Shown here piece after piece: positions 20,097-29,302 of a stretch of 64,000 nucleotides of DNA. The translations under genes and the position numbers were made by a program. Where the stretch lies: NCBI RefSeq assembly GCF_003258515.1, contig NZ_QGEH01000001.1, positions 62,001 through 126,000 on the forward strand, written 5' to 3'. Origin of the DNA: Marinobacter bohaiensis (GTDB taxonomy: Bacteria > Pseudomonadota > Gammaproteobacteria > Pseudomonadales > Oleiphilaceae). Each line of letters starts with the position of its first letter. Position 1 is the first letter of the stretch. The notes beneath the pieces were generated by a model. The model was not told where the DNA came from. It saw nothing but the letters and a program-made list of their open reading frames with translations, and did not search any database.

Positions 20097-21761
20097 ATGT
20101 TTGAAAGACACCACGGGGTCTGGCCCCAGGATCTGCCCAAGACCATGACGCTGCCCCAGACCAGCGTGTTCACCAACCTGGCCATCGCGGCCCTGCGCTA
20201 CCCGGACCATCCGGCGATCATCTTCTACGACCGCGTGATGACCTATCGCCAGTTGCTGGAGGAAGTCGAGGCGCTGGCCGGTTACCTGCAGGCGCAGGGG
20301 GTAAGCAAGGGCGACCGCGTGCTGCTGTACATGCAGAACTCGCCGCAGTACGTGGTGGGTTACTACGCCATCCTGCGGGCGGACGCGGCGGTGATCCCGG
20401 TGAACCCGATGAACCGGGCCGCCGAGTTGGAGCACTACATCAGTGATACCGACGCGACCGTCTGTCTGGCGGGCCAGGAACTGGCCGGTTTTATCGCGCC
20501 GCTGGTGGGCAAGACCCACCTGGAAACGGTGGTGGTGGCCGCCTACCGCAGCTACATCGATCCCGAGACGGATCTCAATCTGCCGGCGGAAGTCGCCGCT
20601 CCGGCCGCCCCTCTGGACGCCCCCGGCCTGGTGAGCTGGGACGAGGTGATCCGCGCCGGCCACGTGCCCGGTCCGCACACCGCCGGTCCCGACGACGTGG
20701 CCGTGATTCCCTACAGCTCCGGCACCACCGGCGCCCCCAAGGGCTGCACCCACGTGCACCGGGGCGTGATGGCGACCGCCGTGCACCGCGCCTTCTGGAA
20801 CCTGAGCACCGCCGACACGGTGCAGCTCTCCACGCTGCCGTTCTTCCACGTCACCGGCATGACCGGTTCCATGAACAGCCCGATCTTCTCCGGCTCCACC
20901 TCGGTGATCATGACCCGCTGGGAGCGCAACACGGCGGCCAGGCTGATCGAGCGTTACCGGATTACCGGCTGGACCAACATCGTCACCATGGCGGTGGACT
21001 TCCTGTCCAACCCGGAGCTGGCCAACTACGACATCAGCAGCCTCAAGACCATCGGCGGGGGCGGCGCGGCCATGCCGGCGGCGATTGCCGACAAGCTCAA
21101 GACCCTCACCGGGCTGGACTACATCGAGGGTTACGGTCTGTCCGAGACCATGGCGGCCACCCACATCAACCCGCCCGACGCGCCCAGGACCCAGTGCCTG
21201 GGGATTCCGGTGTTCGACGTGGATTCGCGCATCATCGATGTGGACACGCTGGAGGAGAAAGGCCCCGGCGAAGTGGGCGAGATCGTCAGCCATGGCCCGC
21301 AGGTCACGGTGGGCTACTGGAATCGGCCCCAGGAGACCGAGGCCGCCTTCATCGAGCTGGACGGCAAACGTTTCTTCCGCACCGGCGATCTGGGCTACTA
21401 CGACGAGGACGGCTATTTCTTCATGGTCGACCGGGTCAAGCGCATGATCAACGCCTCCGGCTTCAAGGTATGGCCGTCCGAGGTGGAGAGCCTGATGTAC
21501 CGGCATCCGTCGATCCACGAATGCTGTGTGATCTCTGCGCCCGACCCCAAGCGGGGCGAGACCGTCAAGGCCTGCATCGTGCTGACGCCGGAAGCCGAGG
21601 GCTCCGCCACGGCGGAAGACATCGTGGCCTGGTGCCGCGAGGAGATGTCCGCCTACAAGGTGCCCCAGCTCATTGAGTTCGTCACCGAGCTGCCCAAATC
21701 CCCCACCGGCAAGGTGATGTGGCGAGCCCTGCAGGAGCAGGAGTGGCAGCAGTCCGCCTGA
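20097..21761 (+). CDS. AMP-forming fatty/hydroxy acyl-CoA ligase
   Basis: A 554-residue ANL ligase. YSSGTTGAPKGCTHVH is the P-loop, YGLSETMAATHINPP the A5 region, RTGDLGYYDEDGYFF plus VDRVKRMINASGFKVWP the hinge, and PKSPTGKVMWRAL contains the catalytic Lys. It is the last gene of the operon and would activate the incoming acid with ATP and CoA, like LvaE in levulinate metabolism. The start MFERHHGVW at 20097 is chosen because GGGAGAACAAGAG precedes it; an upstream ATG at 20061 lacks such a site. The exact acid is unknown; medium-chain or hydroxy acids are plausible. Confidence 0.92.
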   Translation: MFERHHGVWPQDLPKTMTLPQTSVFTNLAIAALRYPDHPAIIFYDRVMTYRQLLEEVEALAGYLQAQGVSKGDRVLLYMQNSPQYVVGYYAILRADAAVIPVNPMNRAAELEHYISDTDATVCLAGQELAGFIAPLVGKTHLETVVVAAYRSYIDPETDLNLPAEVAAPAAPLDAPGLVSWDEVIRAGHVPGPHTAGPDDVAVIPYSSGTTGAPKGCTHVHRGVMATAVHRAFWNLSTADTVQLSTLPFFHVTGMTGSMNSPIFSGSTSVIMTRWERNTAARLIERYRITGWTNIVTMAVDFLSNPELANYDISSLKTIGGGGAAMPAAIADKLKTLTGLDYIEGYGLSETMAATHINPPDAPRTQCLGIPVFDVDSRIIDVDTLEEKGPGEVGEIVSHGPQVTVGYWNRPQETEAAFIELDGKRFFRTGDLGYYDEDGYFFMVDRVKRMINASGFKVWPSEVESLMYRHPSIHECCVISAPDPKRGETVKACIVLTPEAEGSATAEDIVAWCREEMSAYKVPQLIEFVTELPKSPTGKVMWRALQEQEWQQSA

Positions 21762-21910
21762 CGCAGACGCGTCGCCCTTAATGGCATATGGCCCGATACC
21801 GTCGGTTTGTCCGGTGGTGTCGGGCTATGGCCTGATACACCCTCATTCAGTTTCACTATAACGCCAAAATCCCAATCAATGGTCCGCAGAGTGGAATTGC
21901 ATTCTGTATA

Positions 21911-21938
21911 TTGACAGGCGATCTGCTCGGTGTACTCT
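21911..21938 (+). promoter_or_regulatory. Candidate sigma-70 promoter for liv operon
   Basis: TTGACA at 21911-21916 is followed after 16 bases by TACTCT, a poor -10 match. A transcript from here would have a leader of about 150 bases carrying AATAACAACAA before livH. Confidence 0.35.
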
Positions 21939-22066
21939 TGGAATAAAGGTGATATTAAAAACTAAAACGTCTCGATCGGATTAGAAAACCAGCGGTTCAA
22001 AGGAGTCGATCAAAGGCTCCGATTTCGATAACAACTTCCGCCGGTATCCCAAAGCCAGCGGCATCC

Positions 22067-22077
22067 AATAACAACAA
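22067..22077 (+). promoter_or_regulatory. CA-rich leader motif before livH
   Basis: AATAACAACAA lies about 20 bases upstream of the TTG start of livH, just ahead of the AGAGGGGG ribosome binding site, as at other catabolic leaders in this window. Confidence 0.45.
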
Positions 22078-22097
22078 CTTGCCAAGAGGGGGCTGAT

Positions 22098-22961
22098 TTG
22101 AACCTCTTTTTCCAGAACATCGTGAACGGGCTGACGCTCGGGAGCATCTACGGTCTCGTAGCGCTCGGGCTGACCCTGGTTTACGGCATCCTGCATATTC
22201 CCAACTTCGCCCATGGCGCGCTCTATATGGTCGGCGCGTTCATGTCGTACTTCTTCATGGTGGATCTCGGTGCGCATTACTGGATCGCCATGCTGGGTTC
22301 TGCCGCGGTCGTCGCGGTGCTGGCCGTGCTCTGTGAGCGGCTGGTGTTCCATCCCCTGCGGCATTCGCCGCCCATCCACGACAAGATCGCCGCCATCGGC
22401 ATCCTGCTGTTCCTGGAAGCGGTGGTGCAGATGCTCTGGGGAGCGGACTTCCGCCGCATGACCACGCCGTTCATGGGCATCATGAACTTCGACGGGCTGA
22501 TCATCCCGCAGCAGCGGGCGCTGATCATCGTCGGCGCCATCGTGCTGGTGATCGCCCTGCAGTGGTTCCTGCGCAAGACCATGACCGGCGCCACCATCGT
22601 TGCCATGGCCCAGAGTCGCGAGGGCGCCTTCCTGGTGGGCATCGACGCCAACCGGGTGGCGATGATGACCTTCGCCATCTCCGGCATCCTGGCCGCCTTC
22701 GCCGCCACGCTTTACGCGCCGATCAACCTGGTGTACCCGGCCATGGGCCACGTGGTGATCATGAAGGCCTTCGTCATCATCATCCTCGGCGGTATGGGCA
22801 GCATTCCCGGTGCCATCGTCGGCGGCATGATCATCGGCTTCGCCGAAGCCTTCGGCGGCTTCTACATCTCCAGCAGTTACAAGGACATCATCGCGTTCGG
22901 CCTGCTCGTGGCGATCCTGTCCTTCCGTCCGCAAGGTTTGTTCGCGAAGGGGGCGCACTGA
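22098..22961 (+). CDS. livH: Branched-chain amino acid-type ABC permease LivH
   Basis: A 287-residue membrane permease with about eight helices. NGLTLGSIYGLVALGLTLVYG and IPNFAHGALYMVGAF at the N-terminus are standard LivH signatures, and GGMGSIPGAIVGG lies in the last cytoplasmic loop that contacts the ATPases. The start codon is TTG, preceded by AGAGGGGG at good spacing. It is first of livH-livM-livG-livF-binding protein, all on the plus strand with overlaps or very short gaps. HAAT-family importers carry branched-chain amino acids but also amides, urea and aromatic acids. The placement among CoA-catabolism genes leaves the cargo open. Confidence 0.92.
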   Translation: MNLFFQNIVNGLTLGSIYGLVALGLTLVYGILHIPNFAHGALYMVGAFMSYFFMVDLGAHYWIAMLGSAAVVAVLAVLCERLVFHPLRHSPPIHDKIAAIGILLFLEAVVQMLWGADFRRMTTPFMGIMNFDGLIIPQQRALIIVGAIVLVIALQWFLRKTMTGATIVAMAQSREGAFLVGIDANRVAMMTFAISGILAAFAATLYAPINLVYPAMGHVVIMKAFVIIILGGMGSIPGAIVGGMIIGFAEAFGGFYISSSYKDIIAFGLLVAILSFRPQGLFAKGAH

Positions 22962-22963
22962 TC

Positions 22964-23992
22964 ATGTTGAAATTCGCATCCCTGCTCACTCAGCCGGCGA
23001 CCAAGTACGCCCTGATTGTCCTGGCGCTGCTGTTCCCGCTGGTCGCCAGCAACGAGTACCAGGTCTACGTCATGGCGTCGGCCTTCATCTGGGCCATTGC
23101 GGTCTACGGCCTGAACATCATCACCGGCTACTGCGGCCAGCTGAACCTGGCTCACGGCGGTTTCTTCGCCCTGGGCGCCTACACCCTGGGCCTGCTCAGC
23201 GCGGATTATGGCTGGAGTTTCTGGCCGGCGTTCGCCGCCGCGCTGGTGATGACCGCTTTCATCGGTCTGCTGGTGGGCGTGGTGTCCCTGCGCCTGAAGG
23301 AGCACTACTTCGCCATCTTCACCCTGTGCGTGGGCTTCATCATGTACATGCTGATGGACAAGTGGGAGGAACTGACCCATGGCCCCATCGGCGTGCGTGA
23401 CATCGCCGCACCCCACGGCTTCGGCCTGGTGGATTTCACCGAGACCACACCCTTCTACTACCTGGTGCTGGCGTTCCTGGTGTTCGCCATGTGGTTCATG
23501 GGCAAGCTGTCCCGTTCCCTGCTGGGCCGGACCTTCATGGCCATCCGCAACGGTGACGAGCTGGCCCAGTCCCTGGGCATCAACCTGATGCGCAACAAGA
23601 CGATGGCGTTCGTGCTGTCCACCACCTACGCCGGTATGGCCGGGGCCCTGTACGCGGGCATGGTGCGCTTCATCGGGCCCGAGGACGGCAACATCCTGCA
23701 CACCTTCGACATGATCACCTACCTGCTGGTGGGCGGCATCGGCACCCTGTCCGGCCCGCTGGTCGGCACCCTGGGCATCGTCTGGCTGACCCAGTCCCTG
23801 CAGTTCCTGGAAGAGTACCGGATGATCCTGTTCGGTCCGCTGCTGGTGATCCTAGTGATCTTCTTCCCCCGCGGCATCGTGGGCTCCTTCCTCGGCTGGC
23901 TGCATCGTCGCGCCCAAAGTGCCGCATTGCCGGCGGCCAAGAAGAAGGAAAGCCGAATCCAGACCGGCAAGGGGGTCGAGAACAATGCTTAA
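22964..23992 (+). CDS. livM: Branched-chain amino acid-type ABC permease LivM
   Basis: A 342-residue second permease half with about nine helices. NIITGYCGQLNLAHGGFFALGAYT and GGIGTLSGPLVG are the family signatures. The ATG lies two bases after the livH stop, and the gene end overlaps livG by eight bases. The C-terminal tail is charged (LPAAKKKESRIQTGKG) and probably cytoplasmic. It pairs with LivH to form the translocation channel. Confidence 0.92.
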   Translation: MLKFASLLTQPATKYALIVLALLFPLVASNEYQVYVMASAFIWAIAVYGLNIITGYCGQLNLAHGGFFALGAYTLGLLSADYGWSFWPAFAAALVMTAFIGLLVGVVSLRLKEHYFAIFTLCVGFIMYMLMDKWEELTHGPIGVRDIAAPHGFGLVDFTETTPFYYLVLAFLVFAMWFMGKLSRSLLGRTFMAIRNGDELAQSLGINLMRNKTMAFVLSTTYAGMAGALYAGMVRFIGPEDGNILHTFDMITYLLVGGIGTLSGPLVGTLGIVWLTQSLQFLEEYRMILFGPLLVILVIFFPRGIVGSFLGWLHRRAQSAALPAAKKKESRIQTGKGVENNA

Positions 23993-24752
23993 GATCGAGA
24001 ACCTGACCAAGATGTTCGGTGGCCTGGCGGCGGTGAACGACGTGTCCGTCGAGTTCGAAGCCAACAAGGTCAACGCCATCATCGGGCCCAACGGCGCTGG
24101 CAAGAGCACCTTTTTCAACCTGGTGGCCGGCACCCACAAGCCGACCTCCGGGCGCATCATCCTCGATGGCGAGGACATCACGCCGCTGCGCTGCGACTTT
24201 ATCGCCCAGCGCGGGGTGGGGCGCACCTTCCAGACCACCAACCTGTTCGAGCAGGCGACGGTGCTGGATAACCTGATCGTCGGTCACCGGCTGCGCACAA
24301 CCTCCGGCCTGTGGGACGTGCTGATCAACTCGAAGCGCCTGCGCGCGGAAGAGAAAGCCTGTCGCGACAAGGCCCGGGAAGCGCTCGATTTCGTCGGCCT
24401 GAGCCATGTGGAAAACCGCTTCATTGCCGACATCACCCAGGAGGAGCGCAAGCGCGTGGCGTTTGCCCTGGCCCTGGCCACCGATCCCAAGATCGTGCTG
24501 CTCGACGAGCCCGCCGCCGGGGTGAACCCGGAGGAGACCGAGGGCCTGGCCGACCTGATGCGCAAGATGGTCAACCACGGCCTCACGGTGTGCCTGATCG
24601 AGCACAAGATGGACATGATCATGGGCATCGCCGACAAGATCATGGTGCTCGACCACGGCGAGAAGATCGCCGAAGGCACACCCAAGGAAGTCCGGGAGAA
24701 CCCGGTCGTGATCGAAGCCTACCTGGGGAGTGACGAAGATGCTGCAGCTTAG
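23985..24752 (+). CDS. livG: ABC ATPase LivG, degenerate signature motif
   Basis: A 255-residue ATPase subunit. Walker A is GPNGAGKST, the Q-loop region RTFQTTNLF and Walker [17 protein letters not shown], followed by an H-loop-like CLIEHKMD. The ABC signature expected as LSxGQ reads [16 protein letters not shown], so the Ser-Gly-Gly core is missing. In a two-ATPase importer one composite site may then be non-hydrolytic. LivF, encoded next, keeps a normal LSGGQ. The ATG at 23985 overlaps the livM end. The substitution spans several residues in an otherwise intact protein, so it looks like a real variant rather than a sequencing error. Confidence 0.92.
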   Translation: MLKIENLTKMFGGLAAVNDVSVEFEANKVNAIIGPNGAGKSTFFNLVAGTHKPTSGRIILDGEDITPLRCDFIAQRGVGRTFQTTNLFEQATVLDNLIVGHRLRTTSGLWDVLINSKRLRAEEKACRDKAREALDFVGLSHVENRFIADITQEERKRVAFALALATDPKIVLLDEPAAGVNPEETEGLADLMRKMVNHGLTVCLIEHKMDMIMGIADKIMVLDHGEKIAEGTPKEVRENPVVIEAYLGSDEDAAA

Positions 24753-25446
24753 AAACGTCGACGTCTGCTACGGCAGCTTCAAGGCGCTCAGCCAAATCTC
24801 GATGACCGTGGACTCCGGTGAGCTGGTGGTGCTGCTGGGAGCCAACGGTGCCGGCAAATCCAGCCTGTTCAACGCCATCAGCGGCCTCAACAGGCCGGCC
24901 GCCGGCGAGATCGAGTTCGAGGGCCAGCGCCTGGATGGGCTCAAGCCCAGCGGCATCGTGTCCGCCGGCGTGGTCCAGTGCGCCGAGGGGCGCAAGCTGT
25001 TCCCGCAGATGAGCGTGATGCAGAACCTGATGATGGGTGCCTACGTGCATCGCCGGGACAAGGCGGGCAACAGGAAGCACCTGGAAGAGGTGCTGGAACT
25101 GTATCCGATCCTGCGCGAGAAGGCGGATGAGCCGGCGGGGTCCCTGTCCGGCGGTCAGCAGCAGATGGTGGCCATCGGCCGCGCCCTGATGAGCCGGCCG
25201 CGGCTGCTGATGCTGGACGAACCCTCCCTCGGCCTGGCCCCGCTGGTGGTGCGCCAGATGTTCGAAACCATCCAGAAAATCAACCGCCTGGGCACCACGG
25301 TGCTGCTGGCGGAACAGAATGCGTTTGCGGCCCTGAAGATTGCCACCCGGGCCTACGTGATGGAGAACGGCCAACTGGTCATGGAAGGCGACCGGGACAC
25401 CATGCTGGGCAATGAAGAGGTCCGCAAAGCGTATATCGGCGCTTAA
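24739..25446 (+). CDS. livF: ABC ATPase LivF
   Basis: A 235-residue ATPase subunit with Walker A (GANGAGKSS), the full signature [16 protein letters not shown] and Walker B ([13 protein letters not shown]). The ATG at 24739 lies inside the livG 3' end, a 14-base overlap; a GTG at 24730 is a possible alternative. It powers the LivHM permease together with LivG. The binding-protein gene follows after 73 bp. Confidence 0.92.
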   Translation: MLQLRNVDVCYGSFKALSQISMTVDSGELVVLLGANGAGKSSLFNAISGLNRPAAGEIEFEGQRLDGLKPSGIVSAGVVQCAEGRKLFPQMSVMQNLMMGAYVHRRDKAGNRKHLEEVLELYPILREKADEPAGSLSGGQQQMVAIGRALMSRPRLLMLDEPSLGLAPLVVRQMFETIQKINRLGTTVLLAEQNAFAALKIATRAYVMENGQLVMEGDRDTMLGNEEVRKAYIGA

Positions 25447-25487
25447 GGAGCCCGTCAGAAAAGATCGACCTGGAACGCGATAAATCC

Positions 25488-25496
25488 AACAACAAG
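25488..25496 (+). promoter_or_regulatory. CA-rich leader motif before the liv binding protein
   Basis: AACAACAAG lies in the 73-base livF-binding-protein gap, about 24 bases before the ATG and ahead of AAGGAG. It may allow separate translational control of the binding protein. Confidence 0.4.
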
Positions 25497-25519
25497 ACGC
25501 AATACCCAAGGAGAACACA

Positions 25520-26677
25520 ATGAAAATGCTGAAAAAACTTGGTCGTGCCGTTGCCGTTGCGACACTGGGGGCGGGGTTGTCCACCGGTGCCATGGCGGAA
25601 TCCACTGTGAACATCGGCTTTACCGGCCCGCTCAGTGGCGGCGCCGCGCTGTACGGTGAGAACACCCTGTCCGGCCTGCGTATGGCGGCGGACGAAATCA
25701 ACAGCAGCGGTGGTTTCCAGATCGACGGCGAGACCTACAAGCTTAACCTGATCTCCCTGGACGATCGTTATTCCCCGTCCCAGGCGGCGACGAACGCCAA
25801 GCGCCTGAAGCAGGAATCCAACGTGCCGGCCGTCTTCGTGCCGCATTCCGGTGGCGTGTTCGCGCTGCAGGACTTCAATGAAAAGGACGACTTCCTGGTA
25901 ATGGCGTACACCAGCGTGCCGACGGTCACCGAGAAGGGCAACAGCCTGACTCTCCGTATCCCGCCGACCTTCGACGGCTACGTGCGCGCCTTCACCAACT
26001 ACGCCCTGGGTCACGAGGGCAAGAAGCTGGCCATGGGCGGCGCCACCCACGAGTACGCCAAGATCTGGGCCAAGATGATCGAGCAGGAATGGACCGGCAA
26101 GGGTGGTGAAGTGGTTGCCCAGAACCCGATGGACTACAACAAGTCCGCCGACTTCTACACCGGCGTCAGCCGTCTGGTGGCGTCCAACCCGGACGTGATG
26201 TTCGTCGGCGGTGCCTCCGAGCCCACCGGTCTGGTGGTCCAGCAGGCACGCCAACTGGGCTTCCAGGGTGGCTTCATCGTCATGGACCAGGCCAAGATCG
26301 ACGAAGTGGCCAATGTGGCCGGCGGTGTGGAGATGATGGAAGGCGCCATCGGCGTGGTGCCGCTGTCGGTGTATGAAACCGCCGCCGCGCAGGACTTCAT
26401 CAAGCGCTACCAGGCTGAGTACGACAAGATGCCGGGCTCCGAAGCCGCCTACAACTACCTGGCCATGTACGGCCTGGTGAAGGCGATGGAACTGGCCGGC
26501 ACCACCGAAGCCAAGGCCGTGCGCGCCAAGATGGGCGAGGCCATGGGCCAGCTCAAGCCGGAGCATAACCCGTACGAAGTCACCACCGTGACCGACAAGG
26601 GCGGCTTTGTCACTGAAACCACCCTGGCGGTGGTGGAAGACGGCAAGATCGTGCAGAAGCCGATCGAAGGCGAGTAA
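25520..26677 (+). CDS. Branched-chain amino acid-type ABC substrate-binding protein
   Basis: A 385-residue periplasmic binding protein of the LivJ/AmiC-like Peripla_BP_6 fold. A signal peptide ends at GAMA-E (residue 27). NIGFTGPLSGGAALYGENTL is the usual first-lobe opening with a ligand-binding Ser/Gly loop. AAGGAG precedes the ATG. It completes the liv operon, and its final position with its own leader suits the higher copy number binding proteins need. A strong terminator follows at 26692-26720. The ligand may be an amino acid, amide or carboxylate. Confidence 0.9.
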   Translation: MKMLKKLGRAVAVATLGAGLSTGAMAESTVNIGFTGPLSGGAALYGENTLSGLRMAADEINSSGGFQIDGETYKLNLISLDDRYSPSQAATNAKRLKQESNVPAVFVPHSGGVFALQDFNEKDDFLVMAYTSVPTVTEKGNSLTLRIPPTFDGYVRAFTNYALGHEGKKLAMGGATHEYAKIWAKMIEQEWTGKGGEVVAQNPMDYNKSADFYTGVSRLVASNPDVMFVGGASEPTGLVVQQARQLGFQGGFIVMDQAKIDEVANVAGGVEMMEGAIGVVPLSVYETAAAQDFIKRYQAEYDKMPGSEAAYNYLAMYGLVKAMELAGTTEAKAVRAKMGEAMGQLKPEHNPYEVTTVTDKGGFVTETTLAVVEDGKIVQKPIEGE

Positions 26678-26691
26678 TCGTCGGCTAGGAG

Positions 26692-26720
26692 AAAAGGGGC
26701 CTATGGATGGCCCCTTTTTT
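26692..26720. terminator. Bidirectional intrinsic terminator
   Basis: AAAAGGGGCC and GGCCCCTTTTTT form a stem with A-run and T-run on opposite sides. It ends the liv operon on the plus strand and, through the A-run, the convergent MaoC gene on the minus strand. Confidence 0.85.
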
Positions 26721-26734
26721 GTTGGCCCGACTGC

Positions 26735-27190
26735 CTAGCGCACGTACATCACCAGGTTCTCCGCCACACAGGCGGGTTTGTCCTCACCCTCGATCTGCAC
26801 CTCGGTATTGTAGGTGGCCAGCACGCGTTGCTCGTCCACCGCGCTGACGTCCTTCAGGGTGACCGCGGTACGGATGTCCGAGCCGGATTTGACCGCTGCC
26901 GGGAAGCGCAGCTTGTTGAGGCCGTAGTTGATGCTGGCGGTGGTGCCGGTGACGTGCATTGCCCCCTGGTTGAGCAGGGGAATCAGGGACACGGTCAGGA
27001 AGCCGTGGGCCACCGGGCTTTTCCAGGGGGCTTCCCGCGTCGCCCGCTCCACGTCCACGTGGATCCACTGGTGATCGCCAGTGGCGTCGGCGAAGGCCTG
27101 GATCATGTCCTGGGACACGGTTTTCCAGGGGCTGTGGCCGATCAGCTGGCCGCGGTATTGAGACAGGTCATCCAGGGCAATCTCTTTCAT
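26735..27190 (-). CDS. MaoC-like (R)-hydratase
   Basis: A 151-residue hotdog hydratase. The hydratase-2 motif ATGDHQWIHVD supplies the catalytic Asp-His pair, followed by SPVAHGFLTVSLIP. Related proteins (PhaJ, NodN-like) hydrate trans-2-enoyl-CoA to (R)-3-hydroxyacyl-CoA. AGGA precedes the ATG. It is divergent from the CurA-type reductase gene with about 150 bp between, so the two are probably coregulated. The intergenic region contains two TTTCGCA sequences 22 bases apart. Confidence 0.88.
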   Translation of the reverse strand: MKEIALDDLSQYRGQLIGHSPWKTVSQDMIQAFADATGDHQWIHVDVERATREAPWKSPVAHGFLTVSLIPLLNQGAMHVTGTTASINYGLNKLRFPAAVKSGSDIRTAVTLKDVSAVDEQRVLATYNTEVQIEGEDKPACVAENLVMYVR

Positions 27191-27342
27191 GTCGAATCCT
27201 GTTTTTGTTTGATTTAGTTTCGCACTGTAATACTTGATTTCGCATTCATTCTGGCGAACCGGTCAGCCGGGTGCAACCGCTTTGACGGCGCCCGCTTAGG
27301 CCCCATCAAGTATTCAAGCCACACGATAAGGAGAGCACGAAC

Positions 27343-28377
27343 ATGGCCAGCAACCAGCAGATTATCCTCGCCGAGCGTCCCACCGGGATGCCGGACGACA
27401 GCCACCTGGTCCTGCGGGAGGCGCCCATGCCGGAGCCGGCCGAGGGCGAGGTGCTGCTCAGAACGATCTACCTGTCGCTCGACCCGTACATGCGCGGTCG
27501 TATGTCCTCGGCGGCGTCCTACGCCAACCCGGTGGAGCTGGGGGACGTGATGACCGGCGGCACCGTCAGCGAGGTGGTGGAAAGTCATTTCGATGGCCTT
27601 GAGCCCGGCGACCTGGTGCTCAGTCACAGCGGCTGGCAGAGCTATGCCACCGCGCCGGGCAAGGCCCTGCGTAAGCTGGACCCGCAGGCAGCTCCCATCT
27701 CCACCGCGGTGGGTGTGATGGGCATGCCGGGCTTCACCGCCTACGTCGGCCTGCTCGATCTGGGCCAGCCCAAAGCCGGCGAGACCGTGGTGGTTTCCGC
27801 CGCTGCCGGGGCCGTGGGGCAGGTGGTCGGCCAGATCGCGAAGATCCAGGGCTGTCGCGTGGTGGGCGTGGCCGGCGCCGACGACAAGTGTCAGCACGTG
27901 GTGGACACCTACGGGTTCGATGCCTGCGTGAACTACAAGGACGACGACTTCGAAGCCCAGCTCGACAAAGCCTGCCCCGATGGCATCGATGTCTACTTCG
28001 AGAACGTCGGCGGCAAGGTGTTCGACGCGGTGATGAAGCGGGTCAATGTGTTCGCCCGCATCCCGGTGTGTGGCCGCATCGCCCATTACAACCAGACCGA
28101 ACTGCCCGAAGGGCCGGATCGCCTGATTCCGTTCATGGGCAAGGTGCTGGTCAAGCGACTGATGCTGCGCGGCTTTATCCAGACCGATCACCTCGAACGC
28201 CAGCCGGATTTCCTTGAGGACATGGCGGGCTGGATTCGCGATGGCAAAGTGCAGTACCAGGAGGACATCGTCGACGGGCTGGAAAACGCGGTGAGTGCTT
28301 TTCAGGGGCTGCTGGAAGGCAGGAACCGGGGCAAGATGCTGGTTCGGGTGGCTGATGACCCGACTCGCAAGGCCTGA
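27343..28377 (+). CDS. NADP-dependent oxidoreductase, CurA/PTGR family
   Basis: A 344-residue zinc-free MDR enzyme. LSLDPYMRGRMS near residue 50 is diagnostic for the curcumin reductase/prostaglandin reductase (leukotriene B4 dehydrogenase) group, and VSAAAGAVGQVVGQIAK is the nucleotide-binding loop. Members reduce the C=C bond of alpha,beta-unsaturated carbonyls with NADPH. AAGGAG precedes the ATG. Its place beside a hydratase suggests handling of unsaturated intermediates or reactive enones. A REP-like element begins 13 bp after its stop. Confidence 0.9.
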   Translation: MASNQQIILAERPTGMPDDSHLVLREAPMPEPAEGEVLLRTIYLSLDPYMRGRMSSAASYANPVELGDVMTGGTVSEVVESHFDGLEPGDLVLSHSGWQSYATAPGKALRKLDPQAAPISTAVGVMGMPGFTAYVGLLDLGQPKAGETVVVSAAAGAVGQVVGQIAKIQGCRVVGVAGADDKCQHVVDTYGFDACVNYKDDDFEAQLDKACPDGIDVYFENVGGKVFDAVMKRVNVFARIPVCGRIAHYNQTELPEGPDRLIPFMGKVLVKRLMLRGFIQTDHLERQPDFLEDMAGWIRDGKVQYQEDIVDGLENAVSAFQGLLEGRNRGKMLVRVADDPTRKA

Positions 28378-28390
28378 TGTCGGCTTTTAA

Positions 28391-28482
28391 TGTAGCCGAC
28401 GCTTCAGCTTCGGAGCGGACAACAGTCCGCCGGACTTATCCGGGAGCCTCACGGCTCCTCCGAAGCTAAAGCATCGGCTACA
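28391..28482. repeat. REP-like palindromic element
   Basis: TGTAGCCGACGCTTCAGCTT at the left end and AAGCATCGGCTACA at the right give perfect 9-base inverted termini (TGTAGCCGA/TCGGCTACA). An inner GGAGCC...GGCTCC stem is visible. It fills the gap between the convergent CurA-type and aldolase-type genes. Confidence 0.75.
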
Positions 28483-28496
28483 TCCTCGGAGACGCC

Positions 28497-29258
28497 TTAA
28501 ACGGCGTACCCCGGGTTCTTGCTGTCCAGCAGCCGCAGCAGCGCCGGCCAGGTCAGCTTCGCCGCCTTGCCCAGCGACTGGGACTGCTCGCGCGTGGTTT
28601 CGATCGCTGCGTCCGTTGGCATGAAAGTCGGCCCACACGCCTGTGCCTTCACCTGGATCTCGCACGCCTTCATCAGGAAATAGAGGTAGGTGAAGGTTTC
28701 GGGCACGTCGTGACCGGCGGTCAGAATGCCGTGATTGCGCAGGATCAGCATTGATTTGTTGCCAATGTCGGCGATCAGGCGCTCCCGCTCGTCCAGGTTC
28801 AGGGCCACGCCCTCGTAGTCGTGGTAGGCCACGTGATCCAGGCACAGCATGGCGGTCTGGCTCAACGGCAGCAGGCCGTCGCGATGGGCGGATACCGCCA
28901 CCCCGTCCGCCGCGTGCAGGTGCATGACGGCACCGGCGTCGTCCCGCCCCATGTGAATCGCGCTGTGTATGGTGAATCCGGCCGGATTAACGCGTGCGAG
29001 TCCGCCGGCCTCCACCACCTGACCTTCCTGATCCACCTTCACCAGCGACGACGCGGTGATTTCGTGGAACAGTAGCCCGTAAGGGTTGATCAGAAAGTGA
29101 TGCTCGGGGCCGGGGACCCGTGCCGACAGGTGAGTGAACACCAGGTCGTCCCAGCCGAACAGCGCTACCAGCCGATAGGCCGCGGCCAGGTCGCACCGGG
29201 CCTGCCATTCCTGTTTGCGCAATGCCTTGTCCTGTTCTTGTTGTTGGGGGGATTGCAT
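28497..29258 (-). CDS. Class II aldolase/adducin family protein
   Basis: A 253-residue protein of the fuculose-phosphate aldolase fold. The zinc-binding pair is in VMHLHAADG and a third His is in LRNHGILTAGHD; the usual oxyanion and backbone motifs (INPYGLLFHEI) are present. Family members cleave or epimerise sugar phosphates, but many genes of this branch sit in acyl-CoA or aromatic pathways with unproven function. AAAGGAGG precedes the ATG at 29258. Codons 5-10 contain a CAACAACAAG run (Gln-Gln-Gln), so an Hfq/Crc-like site would fall just inside the coding sequence. Confidence 0.88.
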   Translation of the reverse strand: MQSPQQQEQDKALRKQEWQARCDLAAAYRLVALFGWDDLVFTHLSARVPGPEHHFLINPYGLLFHEITASSLVKVDQEGQVVEAGGLARVNPAGFTIHSAIHMGRDDAGAVMHLHAADGVAVSAHRDGLLPLSQTAMLCLDHVAYHDYEGVALNLDERERLIADIGNKSMLILRNHGILTAGHDVPETFTYLYFLMKACEIQVKAQACGPTFMPTDAAIETTREQSQSLGKAAKLTWPALLRLLDSKNPGYAV

Positions 29259-29302
29259 AAGGCCTCCTTTATCGTGAGGGCGGGAGTGGGCGGCTCCGTA
29301 AG

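Larger units (their letters stand above)
21762..22097. other. Intergenic region: operon end and liv promoter
   Basis: The first part holds an imperfect stem, GCCCGATACCGTCGG against CCGGTGGTGTCGGGC (about 21789-21830), a possible end of the preceding operon. A perfect -35 hexamer TTGACA lies at 21911-21916 and a CA-rich leader before livH at 22067. No gene was seen. Confidence 0.5.
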
